Source: Acidimicrobiaceae bacterium | GTDB taxonomy: Bacteria > Actinomycetota > Acidimicrobiia > Acidimicrobiales > RAAP-2 | NCBI GenBank assembly: GCA_027355725.1 | Contig: DAIEHI010000053.1 | Location: 38,904 to 102,903, forward strand | Length of the DNA: 64,000 nt | Direction of reading: 5' to 3' | In this document: positions 18,699 through 28,030 of the stretch, piece by piece | Layout of the letters: each line of letters begins with the position of its first letter | Numbering within the stretch: the stretch's first letter is position 1 | Made by a program: the position numbers and the translations under genes | Notes under the pieces: generated by a model | The model's input: the letters and a program-made list of their open reading frames with translations, nothing else | What the model was told of the DNA's origin: nothing | The model's database searches: none

Positions 18699-20099
18699 CT
18701 ACTCCGCTACGAAGCGCTCCTCTTTGGAGCTCAGTTCGAGTGCGCGTATCTCACTGCGCAGTTCGAGTGCGCGCTCGCGCACGAGTGCCTCAAGATCAAC
18801 ACCCGTCGACTGAGCAAGCTCGATCATCGCAGTCATCGCGTCACCCCACGCCATCGTGTCCTCGTCTGAAGCGTCCTCGGTCGACCCCTCACCGACGGAC
18901 ACCAGTCGCGTGAGTGCCGCTCGAACGCGCTCGCGCGACTCATCGAGCGAGACTGCTGGCCAGTCGAGTTGGCGAGACTTGGAGAGGAGTTTGGCGTAGA
19001 GCGACAAGGCGGGGAGTTGCCACGCAATGCCGTCAGTGACGCTCACTCGGCCCTTCTCCTCTTTCTTCAGGACTTCCCAGCGAGAAGCAACCTCATCAGC
19101 GTCGCGCACAGTGACATCACCGAACACGTGGGGGTGGCGAGAGGTCAACTTGTCTCGCACCGCGTCGGCGATTGTGGCGAAGTTGAAACGACCTTCTTCG
19201 TCACCGAGTTCAGCGTGGAACACGATCTGAAACAGCAGGTCGCCAAGTTCTTCTTCCACGTGGGCAATGGATGCGTCGCTCACCTCGCCGATCTTCTCGA
19301 GACGCACCAAGTTCTCAAGTGCGTCGAGCGCCTCATAGGCCTCTTCGAGCAGGTGTCGCGTCAAAGATTCATGGGTCTGCTCCTGGTCCCAAGGGCACTG
19401 GGCGCGAAGTTGGCGCATGAAACTCACGAGGTCCTCACTCGCCTCGCCCACGCCACGAAAGCCCTCGACCCACAGTGAGGTCAGATGATCGGCGTGCGTG
19501 AAGCTCGCAAGCCGTTTGGCCTCGAGCGACACGATCTCTTCGTCGTCGAGTCCCACGTGGTGCAGCACCGTCACAACCGTGTCACTGCCCAGACGGTCGG
19601 CCACGCTCGCGAGGACCTCGGGCGAGTAGGTCTGGAGGACCAACAGTGGTCCGGGACCGCGAAAGGGCTCGATCGAGGACAGCGCGTCGACCACACGAAG
19701 TCCCACGGCCATTGGGTCTCGCCCAAGTCGCGCGCACACCACGTCGATGACCGACAGCGCCGGCTCACAGATCACCCGCACGTCATTACGCTCGAGCAAG
19801 AGTTCGACGGTGCGCTCGGCGACATTGGGTGAACCGGGCACCACGTAGAGCACCTCATCACCGGCGAGCGCCAGTGTCACCAGGTCCTGCGCGATTCTCG
19901 CGTAGAGCTCCTCGAAGGACTCGGCCTCCTCGTACCACTGGTCGTAGCTCGCCACGTCGTCCATATCGCGCGCGCCCGGATGGACGCGTGTGCGAAGTCG
20001 GACCCGGGGTGAGTTTCGAATCAGTTCAAGCGTACGTACGCTCGCGAGCTCGCGTTCGCCGGGGCCGAGCCCGACCACGCGAATGGTGGGCAGACTCAC
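18699..20099 (-). CDS. mazG: MazG nucleotide pyrophosphohydrolase fused to a tetrapyrrole-methylase-like domain
   Basis: 466 residues. Residues 1 to about 225 form a tetrapyrrole-methylase-like domain (IRVVGLGPGERELASV, VPGSPNVAERTV), as in Bacillus YabN. Residues about 230-400 form the MazG fold: LRAQCPWDQEQTHESLTRH, LLEEAYEALDAL (EExxE metal site) and EELGDLLFQIVFHA. MazG removes non-canonical or oxidised NTPs. The methylase domain's substrate is unknown. Its GTG start overlaps the SurA-like gene's stop by GTGA, and the mfd-mazG-eno order is conserved in mycobacteria. Confidence 0.92.
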   Translation of the reverse strand: MSLPTIRVVGLGPGERELASVRTLELIRNSPRVRLRTRVHPGARDMDDVASYDQWYEEAESFEELYARIAQDLVTLALAGDEVLYVVPGSPNVAERTVELLLERNDVRVICEPALSVIDVVCARLGRDPMAVGLRVVDALSSIEPFRGPGPLLVLQTYSPEVLASVADRLGSDTVVTVLHHVGLDDEEIVSLEAKRLASFTHADHLTSLWVEGFRGVGEASEDLVSFMRQLRAQCPWDQEQTHESLTRHLLEEAYEALDALENLVRLEKIGEVSDASIAHVEEELGDLLFQIVFHAELGDEEGRFNFATIADAVRDKLTSRHPHVFGDVTVRDADEVASRWEVLKKEEKGRVSVTDGIAWQLPALSLYAKLLSKSRQLDWPAVSLDESRERVRAALTRLVSVGEGSTEDASDEDTMAWGDAMTAMIELAQSTGVDLEALVRERALELRSEIRALELSSKEERFVAE

Positions 20100-21181
20100 T
20101 TATAGCTAATCGATCGCGCCGTCGTAAGCAACGAGGCCGCGGCGATGTCTGAGGCGGCGGGCTTGGACGTGGCAAAGACCGCGGGGCCATTGCTCGCGAG
20201 TCCCCACTGACCAAAGGCCGGATTGATACTGACCGCGGCGTAGAAGAGGATCTTCTGCTGTTGGGTCCTCGCGGTCGTGGCGTTGAGCGCCTGGATGTCG
20301 GCGAGTACCGCATTGGCCGCCGCGCTAAAGGGGGTTGGTGTGCGCTTGGTGACCGCAACGTAGAGCGCGTACTGGCCGCCGTTGTAGTTGATCACTTGAT
20401 ACTGCTTTGGAAAAGTGTTGAGCGGCGTCGTGCCGGCGTCGGCGCGAACGCTCGCGAACGAGGAGTTCGACGGCGGATAGCACCCGTAGGCGCCGCCGGC
20501 CTTGCCCGAGGGATCAGAGGAGTACAGCTTGGCCAACTGTGCGACTGATGCACCCTTGGCTTGGGCGGCGCTAAAAGCACTCAGGTTCGAAGGTGCGACG
20601 AGGGCGACACTCACGCACAAGGTGTCATAGCGCGGGGCGTGCTGACTGTAATACGTCTTGAGCGATGACAAGGTCACCGGGATCGCGCCGTCGAGTCGAC
20701 TCACGAAGTACGTCGACATCGCCTGATCGAGGATCTCGGTGGTGCGCATTTCGGCGGGCATCGCCGCGAGCGCCTGAACCGATGTGCCCGGACAGGTCAA
20801 GCCCGCAGACGTCGCGCTCGACGTCATCTCCCCTTCCAGTGACGACTTCGCCTGGGCGAGTGCGGCGCTGTTCGGGTTGTACTTGAAGTACTTCTTGACG
20901 TAGTCACCAATGGCGAGCCCCTGGACACGCATGTTCGCCCACAGCGCCGCAGAGGCGCTCGTGATGGTGTTCGATCCCGCGCCCGGACCAAAGGCCTGGC
21001 CCCCGAGAGCCTCAATGTAACAACGAAGCGTCTGATTCGAAGAAATCGCGTTCAGCTCATTGGTGAACGTGTTGTTGCTCACACGCTGACCGTTCACGCC
21101 AACGGCTGAGGACGTACTCGTGGCCCCGTACGCAGTAGCACCAACGAAGGCGAAGACGAGCAGGACAATGATTCGACGCAT
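20096..21181 (-). CDS. Exported SurA/PrsA-like foldase
   Basis: 361 residues. Signal peptide (IIVLLVFAFVGATAYG), a SurA-like N-terminal helical region starting at VGVNGQRVSNNTFTNEL (the canonical first strand and helix), and a C-terminal segment (about residues 180-275) with ISVA-like parvulin spacing: SVALVAPSN, SAAQAKGASVAQLAKLYSSDPSGKAGGAYGCY. These are PpiC-type repeats, though catalytic parvulin His residues are not evident, so it may be a chaperone without isomerase activity. No lipobox. Coupled to mazG and lying 23 bp after mfd. Confidence 0.75.
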   Translation of the reverse strand: MRRIIVLLVFAFVGATAYGATSTSSAVGVNGQRVSNNTFTNELNAISSNQTLRCYIEALGGQAFGPGAGSNTITSASAALWANMRVQGLAIGDYVKKYFKYNPNSAALAQAKSSLEGEMTSSATSAGLTCPGTSVQALAAMPAEMRTTEILDQAMSTYFVSRLDGAIPVTLSSLKTYYSQHAPRYDTLCVSVALVAPSNLSAFSAAQAKGASVAQLAKLYSSDPSGKAGGAYGCYPPSNSSFASVRADAGTTPLNTFPKQYQVINYNGGQYALYVAVTKRTPTPFSAAANAVLADIQALNATTARTQQQKILFYAAVSINPAFGQWGLASNGPAVFATSKPAASDIAAASLLTTARSISYK

Positions 21182-21204
21182 TCCTGAATTCTACCGAGCG
21201 TCAA

Positions 21205-24200
21205 CTACCCGCCAGTCGCCTCACCCACCACATCGCGAAGCAGTACGCACAACGCCTTGGGCGTGGCCGCGTCCGCGGTCACTTCAATGCGGAACTCCTT
21301 CGTGTCTTCTGTGTACGCACGAGATCCGTACGCTCGGCGCGCACGCATCTGTTGACTGAGCGAGAGTTCCACGGGGCTCATCTTCACGACCGGCTTGGAG
21401 CGAACCCCCACCTTGGCCGCGAGCACCGTCACCGACGTCACGCCGGCCTCGAGACACACCAGGCGAAGTTCGGCCAGATCAAGCAACCCCTCGGCGGCTC
21501 GTGGCAGCGCTCCGTATCGGTCACTCCACTCACTTCGTAGGTCAGTCAGTTCCTCGAATGAGCCCACGCCCGCGAGACGACGATACGCCTCGAGACGTGC
21601 GTCATCGGCCTGCACGTAGTCCTTGGGTAGATGGGCCTCACCAGGGACGTCGAGGTTGATCGTGACCACTTCGGGCGCAACGAAGCCCTTGGCGTCGGCC
21701 ACTGCCTCGGCGACGAGTTGCACGTAGAGGTCGTAACCAACGGCCGCCACCGGCCCGGACTGATCGTGACCGAGCAGGTTCCCGGCCCCTCTGATCTCGA
21801 GGTCGCGCATCGCGATCTTGAATCCACTACCGAGTGCGGTGTTGTCGCCAATGGTTCTCAGCCGCTCGAACGCGGTTTCAGAGAGCACCTGGTCAGCGGG
21901 ATGAAAGAGGTAGGCGTACGCGCGCTGTCCGCTGCGCCCGACGCGTCCGCGCAGTTGGTGCATCTGACCGAGCCCGAGTCGGTCCGCACGATCGACGATC
22001 AGCGTGTTCACCGACGGTAGGTCAATGCCCGACTCGACGATCGTGGTGCACACGAGCACATCGAATCGTCGCTCCCAAAAGTCCACCATCGTGCGTTCAA
22101 GACTTCCCTCGTCCATCTGGCCGTGGGCGACCGCGATACGAGCGTCGGGCACCAGTTGTGCGAGTCGACGCGCCACTTCGTCAATGTCCGCCACTCGATT
22201 GTGGATGAAAAAGACCTGACCCTCACGCAACAACTCTCGCCGGATCGCCTCGACGACCGCGGGTTCGCTGTACTCACCGACGTGGGTGAGGATGGGCCTT
22301 CGATCCACGGGTGGCGTCGTCACCATGGAGAGGTCGCGGATCCCCGCAAAAGCCATCTCGAGCGTGCGAGGGATGGGACTCGCGCTGAGGGTCAGAACGT
22401 CCACACCGACCGCTCGGGTCTTGATCGCCTCTTTGTGATTGACGCCGAATCGCTGCTCCTCGTCAACAACCAGGAGCCCCAAGTCCTTGAACGCGATGTT
22501 CTCAGACAAGAGTCGGTGCGTGCCGACCACCACGTCGATCGTGCCGTCCTTCAAGCCCTCGATGGTTCGACGCGTCTCCGCGTCGTCGATGAATCGACTG
22601 AGCAGTGCGACCTTGACGGGAAAGCCGGCGAAGCGGTCCGTCATGGTCGCGAAATGCTGACTCGCGAGCAACGTCGTCGGCACGAGGACTGCGGCTTGCT
22701 TGTTGTCCTGGACGGCCTTGAAGACCGCGCGCACCGCGATCTCGGTCTTGCCAAAGCCCACGTCGGCGCAGACCAGACGGTCCATTGGCACCGGCTTTTC
22801 CATGTCGGCCTTGACGTCGTCAATCGCCTGGGCCTGGTCGGCGGTGAGCGTGTAGGGAAAGAGTTCTTCCATCTCGCGCTGCCAGGTGGTGTCAGGGCTG
22901 AACGCGAAGCCCTTCGCGACCGAACGCTGGCGATAGAGGTCAACGAGCTCTTGGGCGACGAGAAAGGCCGCCGCGCGCGCCTTGGCGCGCGTCTTTTGCC
23001 ACTCGGCCCCGCCCATCCTCGACAGCGCCGGGGCGTCACCGCCCGAGTAGGGCGTGAGTGCGTCAATCTGCTCGGTGGGCCAGTAGCTTCGCCCGTCCTT
23101 GAACTCGAGGATGAGATAGTCGCGGGTCGTGCCGTTGATGGCGCGCGTGGTGGTGCCCGAGAAGCGCGCCACTCCGTGTTGGCGGTGCACCACGTAACTA
23201 CCGATCGCCAGGTCATCGAAGAAGCCGTCGACGTTTCGTGTGCGGGTTCGCGCCTTTCGATGCACCGTGCGCCGTCCCGTGAGGTCGCTCTCACTCCAGA
23301 CAACGATCTCGGGGTCGTCGAGACTGAACCCCGCAGCGAGGGAGCTCTCGAGCACGCTCATTCGAACCTCGAGCACCTTCTCGGGATCGGTCGTGACCTC
23401 GAGACCCTCGGCGCGCAACTGTTCGGCCATGCGATCGACCGAGGCGGGGTTCGAGGTGAGCACGACCCCGCGTCGAGCGTTCGACCACTGACGCACGTGC
23501 GAGCCAATGCGCGCCGCGTCACCTTGGACCACGGGGGGTGAGGTGAGGTTGAGTGATCCCGACGCCAAAGCGCCGACGGTCGGCTCCAGGGTGAACTGCG
23601 CCCGGCCTTCGAGCGTTCGCTCGAAGGTCTCGTGCAATAACGCCACGCTCACGCCGGCCTGCCAGGTGGCGGCGACCGCGTTGGTGAGTTCGCGCTCCTC
23701 CTCGAGCAGGTCATGCAGTCGCGCCTTGACGCGGTCGGGCTCGACCACGAGACAGCGCACGTCACTCAGCTCCTCGAGCAGAGTGGTCGCGTGATCGACG
23801 AAGAGCGGCATCCAGCCCTCCATCCCGTCAAAGAGCTGACCGGCGGCGATGCGGTCAAAGACCGCCCTGCCCCAGGGCTGTTCGCGCACGAACGCCTCCG
23901 CGCGTTCGCGCGTTGCCTCGTTGGGCATCCATTCGCGCGCCGTTGCGATCGTCGCTGAGGCAACGTCGTGCAAGGAGCGTTGGTTCGCAATGTCGAACGC
24001 GGTCAGTCGATCAAGCTCATCGCCGAAGAAGTCGAGACGTATCGGGTCATGACCCTGCGCCGGCCAGACATCGACGATGCCGCCGCGAACGGCGAACTCG
24101 GCACGATGCTCGACGAGATTCTCTCTGCGGTACCCCATGGCGGTGAGGTCCTCAATGAAGCGCTCACGATCGAGTTGCTGGGCGTGGGTCACGACGATCG

Positions 24201-24594
24201 GCGCCCTCACCGGCTCGGGTGGCAGGATCTGGGCGATCGACCGCGCCGAGGCGACCACCACACGTGGTCGCTCTTCGTGCCCCAGCCGCCAGCGAAGCAG
24301 CGCCCGAGTCGCCATCACCGAACTGTCGGGGCTCACGCGCTCGAGGGGGTGGGTGTCCCATCCCGGCCACAGCGCCACCTCCTCAGCACCCAAGAGCGCC
24401 GCCAGCGACTCACTCAGCTGCTCGGCCTCGGTGGTCGTTGCGACAACGACGACCGTGCAGGGGCCGTCAAGGACGTACGAAGCCACCGTGAGCGGCGTCG
24501 CGTAACTGCTCGGGGTGAACGAACCCGTCGCGCTCTGGGCGCGAAGTGAGGGTGCGACCAGTTCGAGGACGCGACGAAGACCAGCGGCGCTCAC
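21205..24594 (-). CDS. mfd: Transcription-repair coupling factor Mfd
   Basis: 1129 residues, full length. Mfd displaces stalled RNA polymerase and recruits UvrA. Order: UvrB-like modules (about 1-350), RNA polymerase-interacting/CarD-like domain (IGSYVVHRQHGVARFSG, about 470-530), superfamily 2 translocase with Walker A CADVGFGKTEIAVRA, VVDEEQRFGV (DEEQ box), SASPIPRT, and the TRG motif region, then the C-terminal UvrA-binding inhibitory domain. GTG start overlaps the pth stop by GTGA. Large spurious reading frames on the opposite strand here are shadows. Confidence 0.98.
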   Translation of the reverse strand: MSAAGLRRVLELVAPSLRAQSATGSFTPSSYATPLTVASYVLDGPCTVVVVATTTEAEQLSESLAALLGAEEVALWPGWDTHPLERVSPDSSVMATRALLRWRLGHEERPRVVVASARSIAQILPPEPVRAPIVVTHAQQLDRERFIEDLTAMGYRRENLVEHRAEFAVRGGIVDVWPAQGHDPIRLDFFGDELDRLTAFDIANQRSLHDVASATIATAREWMPNEATRERAEAFVREQPWGRAVFDRIAAGQLFDGMEGWMPLFVDHATTLLEELSDVRCLVVEPDRVKARLHDLLEEERELTNAVAATWQAGVSVALLHETFERTLEGRAQFTLEPTVGALASGSLNLTSPPVVQGDAARIGSHVRQWSNARRGVVLTSNPASVDRMAEQLRAEGLEVTTDPEKVLEVRMSVLESSLAAGFSLDDPEIVVWSESDLTGRRTVHRKARTRTRNVDGFFDDLAIGSYVVHRQHGVARFSGTTTRAINGTTRDYLILEFKDGRSYWPTEQIDALTPYSGGDAPALSRMGGAEWQKTRAKARAAAFLVAQELVDLYRQRSVAKGFAFSPDTTWQREMEELFPYTLTADQAQAIDDVKADMEKPVPMDRLVCADVGFGKTEIAVRAVFKAVQDNKQAAVLVPTTLLASQHFATMTDRFAGFPVKVALLSRFIDDAETRRTIEGLKDGTIDVVVGTHRLLSENIAFKDLGLLVVDEEQRFGVNHKEAIKTRAVGVDVLTLSASPIPRTLEMAFAGIRDLSMVTTPPVDRRPILTHVGEYSEPAVVEAIRRELLREGQVFFIHNRVADIDEVARRLAQLVPDARIAVAHGQMDEGSLERTMVDFWERRFDVLVCTTIVESGIDLPSVNTLIVDRADRLGLGQMHQLRGRVGRSGQRAYAYLFHPADQVLSETAFERLRTIGDNTALGSGFKIAMRDLEIRGAGNLLGHDQSGPVAAVGYDLYVQLVAEAVADAKGFVAPEVVTINLDVPGEAHLPKDYVQADDARLEAYRRLAGVGSFEELTDLRSEWSDRYGALPRAAEGLLDLAELRLVCLEAGVTSVTVLAAKVGVRSKPVVKMSPVELSLSQQMRARRAYGSRAYTEDTKEFRIEVTADAATPKALCVLLRDVVGEATGG

Positions 24595-25208
24595 GCGCCG
24601 TTCACCCGACGCTGGGCCTCTTCGAAATCGAAGTCGAGCAGTGTCTCAAGCGCGTCCGCGGCGGCGCTGACGTGCGCCGAGAGTTCTTCGCGTCGAGCGC
24701 CGCTCGGTCGCTTCAGCACGTAGTCGGTGACCTGCTCTTTGCGCTCAGGTTTGCCAATGCCTATGCGCAATCGAGCGAAGTCATGGGTGCCCAGGGTCTG
24801 GGCAATGGAGCGAAGCCCGTTGTGGCCCGCGAGTCCCCCGCCAAACTTGAATTGCAGACGACCCGGTTCGAGGTCGAGTTCGTCGTGGGCGATCACCAAG
24901 TGGGTGAGGTCGTCCAGTGACGTTCGACGCAACAACGGCGGCAGCGCGCTTCCCGACTCGTTCATGAAGGTCACCGGCACCGCAAAGGTGACGGGACCTC
25001 GATCGGTGTTGATCGTCGCACTCGTCGCACGTTGGCGCCCCTCGAGTTTCAGTGAGCCGCCGCGGCGCTGCACCACGAGTCGCACGGCGTCGCCACCGAC
25101 GTTATGACGTGACCCCTCGTACTGCTCGCCAGGATTGGCGAGTCCAACGATGACTAGCGAGCTCGCAACACCTCTGCGGCCCTCGTCGCGCGAGCGCCGA
25201 AGCGACAC
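24591..25208 (-). CDS. pth: Peptidyl-tRNA hydrolase
   Basis: 205 residues. Frees tRNA from peptidyl-tRNA that drops off ribosomes. Catalytic and binding residues visible: GLANPGEQY (Asn), SRHNVGGD (catalytic His), FMNESG and IAHDELDLEPGRLQFKFGGGLAGHNGLRSI. Only one start codon is available in frame (GTG at 25208), giving a 17-residue basic extension before the usual N-terminus. Six bp separate it from rplY, so it is co-transcribed with rplY and mfd. Confidence 0.96.
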   Translation of the reverse strand: MSLRRSRDEGRRGVASSLVIVGLANPGEQYEGSRHNVGGDAVRLVVQRRGGSLKLEGRQRATSATINTDRGPVTFAVPVTFMNESGSALPPLLRRTSLDDLTHLVIAHDELDLEPGRLQFKFGGGLAGHNGLRSIAQTLGTHDFARLRIGIGKPERKEQVTDYVLKRPSGARREELSAHVSAAADALETLLDFDFEEAQRRVNGA

Positions 25209-25214
25209 AACGAA

Positions 25215-25811
25215 CTAGGCCGATGCGTTCTCAGAGCCGCCCGCCGTCTTGGCGATGCGTCCGGCTCGAGTGGTGACAACTGAGATCGCGTGGTCGCCGG
25301 CCGGCTCGACACCCTCGGGCAGCACGACGTCGCCGACGCGGATCGCGCCACCGACCTTGAGCCCTGAGATGTCCACGTTGATGTGCGTGGGGATCTGGTC
25401 CGGGCGGGTACGGATCTCGAGGCTGAAGAGTTGCTGGTCGACTTCCCAGTCGGCGTGGCGAACTTCAACGGCGTCACCAATGACGTGCAGGGGCACTTCA
25501 GCGATGACGGTGCTGTTGGGGTCGACGACCTGGAAGTCAATGTGCGACACGGTCCCACGAACCGGGTGCTTTTGGATCTCGCGAGCCATGACGAGGTATT
25601 TCTCGCCATCGGCGTCGAGCTCGATGAGTGAGTTGAGACCTTGCTCGCCCGAGACCGCGAGTCGAAATGCCTTGGCGTCAACCGAGATGGAGACCGACGG
25701 TACGCCAGGACCGTACACAACGCCCGGGATCGAACCTGATGTGCGAAGGCGACGAGAGTTGCGAGAACCCAATTCGCGGCTCTTCGACGCGCTCAACGTG
25801 ACCTGTGACAT
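25215..25811 (-). CDS. rplY: 50S ribosomal protein bL25, Ctc type
   Basis: 198 residues from ATG at 25811, preceded by a strong AGGAG 8 nt away; the ORF-track start adds 13 residues. It is the two-domain Ctc form: an N-terminal 5S-rRNA-binding L25 domain (SRNSRRLRTSGSIPGVVYG) and a C-terminal TL5-like beta domain (VPLHVIGDAVEVRHADWEVDQ). Binds 5S rRNA in the 50S subunit; Ctc forms are often stress-induced. Ends in an acidic/alanine tail. Clustered with pth and mfd as in mycobacteria. Confidence 0.95.
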   Translation of the reverse strand: MSQVTLSASKSRELGSRNSRRLRTSGSIPGVVYGPGVPSVSISVDAKAFRLAVSGEQGLNSLIELDADGEKYLVMAREIQKHPVRGTVSHIDFQVVDPNSTVIAEVPLHVIGDAVEVRHADWEVDQQLFSLEIRTRPDQIPTHINVDISGLKVGGAIRVGDVVLPEGVEPAGDHAISVVTTRAGRIAKTAGGSENASA

Positions 25812-25897
25812 GAAGACTCCTCTTACAAACCGCTGGCCCCACTGGGCCACGCACAGGGTATAAAGTCTAGCCGGACTGGCGTCAGGGCTCTAGCGGG

Positions 25898-26872
25898 CTA
25901 GAGGAGGTTCTCGCCACCGAAGATCTCTGAGACCGAAGAGTCCTCAAATATTGCCGAAATCGCGTTCGCCACCAGTGAGGCGACTGAGAGTATCTCCAGT
26001 TTCTCGAAGCGACGCTCGGGACCGAGGGGCAAGGTGTCGGTGACGACCACGCGGCTCACGGGAGCGTTGAAGAGCCGATCGACCGCGGGAGGTGAGAAGA
26101 CGGCGTGGGTCGCCATGACCCAGATCTCCTCAGCCCCGTTGGCCTTTAACAAGTCACACGCCGCCACGATCGTGCCCGCAGTGTCGATCATGTCGTCAAT
26201 CAAGACGCAGTGACGCCCTTCGACGTCACCAACGATGTGGCGGGCCTCGGCGACGTTGGTCGTACCGTGGGGTCGGGTCTTGTGCACGAGCGCGAGGTCG
26301 CAGCCAAGGTGCTGCGCGTACCGTTCGGCGACCTTCACCCGGCCCGCGTCGGGAGCGACGACCACGAGCTCACGCGGATTGGCGTTGGCCTTCAGGTAGT
26401 CCTCCAGGACCGGCGCCGCAACGAGGTGGTCAACTGGAATATCGAAGAAGCCTTGTATCTGACCAGAATGGAAATCCACCGACAGCACCCGGTTGGCCCC
26501 CGCGGTCTGGAGCATGTCGGCAATCAGTTTGGCGGTGATTGGTTCGCGCCCGGCGGACTTGCGGTCTTGACGGGCGTAGCCGTAGTTCGGGATCACCGCA
26601 GTGATGCTCTTCGCCGACGCGCGCTTGGCGGCGTCGATCATGATCAACTGCTCCATGACCGCGTCATTCACCGGCGACGAGTGCGTTTGGACGATGAAAA
26701 CGTGCGCGCCACGAATTGACTCGTCGAAGCGACAATGGATCTCACCATTCGCGAACTCGCGAACGTTTGCCTCAGTGAGACCAATACCGAGCTGCTCGGC
26801 GATGTCCTGTGCGAGTTCTGGGTGACAACGGCCCGTGACGAGGACCAGACGGCGCTTAGCGAGTGACTCCAC
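25898..26872 (-). CDS. prsA: Ribose-phosphate pyrophosphokinase
   Basis: 324 residues. Makes PRPP from ribose 5-phosphate and ATP for nucleotide, His and Trp synthesis. Motifs: FANGEIHCRFDESIRG, ARQDRKSAGREPITAKL, the VDFHSGQIQGFFDIPVDHL PRPP-synthase signature and the VLIDDMIDTAGTI pyrophosphate/ribose-binding loop. GTG start with TACGCT 6 nt upstream and no Shine-Dalgarno, i.e. a leaderless promoter although glmU ends only 28 bp upstream. Confidence 0.97.
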   Translation of the reverse strand: MESLAKRRLVLVTGRCHPELAQDIAEQLGIGLTEANVREFANGEIHCRFDESIRGAHVFIVQTHSSPVNDAVMEQLIMIDAAKRASAKSITAVIPNYGYARQDRKSAGREPITAKLIADMLQTAGANRVLSVDFHSGQIQGFFDIPVDHLVAAPVLEDYLKANANPRELVVVAPDAGRVKVAERYAQHLGCDLALVHKTRPHGTTNVAEARHIVGDVEGRHCVLIDDMIDTAGTIVAACDLLKANGAEEIWVMATHAVFSPPAVDRLFNAPVSRVVVTDTLPLGPERRFEKLEILSVASLVANAISAIFEDSSVSEIFGGENLL

Positions 26873-26878
26873 GCGTCA

Positions 26879-26884
26879 AGCGTA
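26879..26884 (-). promoter_or_regulatory. Putative leaderless -10 box of prsA
   Basis: TACGCT on the minus strand, 6-nt spacer, then the prsA GTG. The same hexamer recurs before the adenosine-kinase-like and acyl-CoA dehydrogenase genes. Confidence 0.5.
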
Positions 26885-26900
26885 CAAGGTGCGTAGAGGC

Positions 26901-28013
26901 CTATCGGGTGTGATACTCGAATGAGGCGATTACCTCGCCCGCTTCGACGTGAGAGCCCTTGCCAATCACGACAAACGCCTTCACCAGCGCGTCGGCGCCG
27001 ATATCGGCGTCGGTCGCTTCAACCGTGGCGACCACCGCATTGCGCCCGACTCGACAGTCGGTCAGCGTGGCGTGTGGGCCGATCTGAGCCCCACGCTCGA
27101 GCACACAGTGGCCCTTTAATATCGTCCCGGGCAACAGCGACACGTCGGGCTCGATCACGACATCAGCGTCGATGTAGGTGTGTTGGGGATCCCACATCGT
27201 GACCCCGCGCATCATCCACTCATTGTTGATCCGACTTCGAAGCACCGCCTCGGCACTGGCGAGTTGGGCCCGATCGTTCACACCCTGCGCCTCAGTGGCG
27301 TCCTCGAGCACCATGACCTTCGTGATGTGACCCGCGTCGTGCAACGCCGACACGAGATCGGTCAAGTAGTACTCGTTCTGCGAATTCTGGCGATTGATCA
27401 TTCGAAGCGCCGGTCCGAGAAGGCTCTCGCGCACCACCATGATCGATGTATTGATCTCATTGATGGCCCGCTCTTCACGGGTTGCGTCGCGCTCTTCGAC
27501 GATGCGCGCGAGCGTGCCGTCTTTTGCGTAGACGAGGCGTCCGTACCCGAAGGGGTCCTCAACACGAGCGCCCAGGACCGTGAGCGCCGCCTGGCTCTCT
27601 CGATGGTTCTCGAGAAGCCGCGCGATGGTGTCGTGGCGCAACAACGGCGTATCGCCCGCCAGTATCAACACGTCCCCCTCGAGGTCCCCCATCTTCTCGA
27701 GGATCGTGGGCAGCGCCACTGACACGGCGTGACCCGTGCCCAACTGCTCGGGCTGCTCAACGAAACTCAAGCGTGCGTCGTTTCGATGACGCTCCTTGAG
27801 CGAATTCTCCACCCACGTCGCGCCATGGCCCACCACGACCACCGTTGCCTGCACTTCGTCGTGTGACGCCGCATCGAGTACGTACATGATCATTGGCCGC
27901 CCGCAGAGGTGGTGCAGGGCCTTAGGTCGAGACGAGCGCATCCTGGTGCCTTCGCCGGCGGCGAGAACCACGACACAAGTAGGACGAGTCACCCACACAT
28001 CTTTAGCAGTCAT
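26901..28013 (-). CDS. glmU: GlmU-type UDP-N-acetylglucosamine pyrophosphorylase, short form
   Basis: 370 residues. The N-terminal uridylyltransferase domain is complete: VVVLAAGEGTRMRSSRPKAL, EQLGTGHA, LAGDTPLL, INTSIMV, NEYYLTDLV. The C-terminal left-handed beta-helix is cut short: it starts at TYIDADVVIEPDV and ends after about nine strands in FEYHTR. Bifunctional GlmU runs to about 450-490 residues; the part carrying the acetyl-CoA and glucosamine-1-phosphate active site (Arg, Lys, His, Tyr and Asn ligands) has no counterpart here, and only 28 bp remain before prsA. Uridylyltransferase activity is expected, acetyltransferase activity is not. A GTG at residue 8 is an alternative start. Confidence 0.88.
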   Translation of the reverse strand: MTAKDVWVTRPTCVVVLAAGEGTRMRSSRPKALHHLCGRPMIMYVLDAASHDEVQATVVVVGHGATWVENSLKERHRNDARLSFVEQPEQLGTGHAVSVALPTILEKMGDLEGDVLILAGDTPLLRHDTIARLLENHRESQAALTVLGARVEDPFGYGRLVYAKDGTLARIVEERDATREERAINEINTSIMVVRESLLGPALRMINRQNSQNEYYLTDLVSALHDAGHITKVMVLEDATEAQGVNDRAQLASAEAVLRSRINNEWMMRGVTMWDPQHTYIDADVVIEPDVSLLPGTILKGHCVLERGAQIGPHATLTDCRVGRNAVVATVEATDADIGADALVKAFVVIGKGSHVEAGEVIASFEYHTR

Positions 28014-28017
28014 CTCC

Positions 28018-28023
28018 TACGAT
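28018..28023 (+). promoter_or_regulatory. Putative leaderless -10 box of the alpha/beta hydrolase
   Basis: TACGAT, then 7 nt, then an in-frame GTG at 28031. It lies within the 5' end of the ORF-track call and argues for the later start. Confidence 0.45.
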
Positions 28024-28030
28024 GCACAAT

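Noticed and set aside
22123-23541. 472-codon plus-strand frame opposite mfd
   Set aside because: Shadow of mfd: long because of GC-rich codon bias; no family resemblance.
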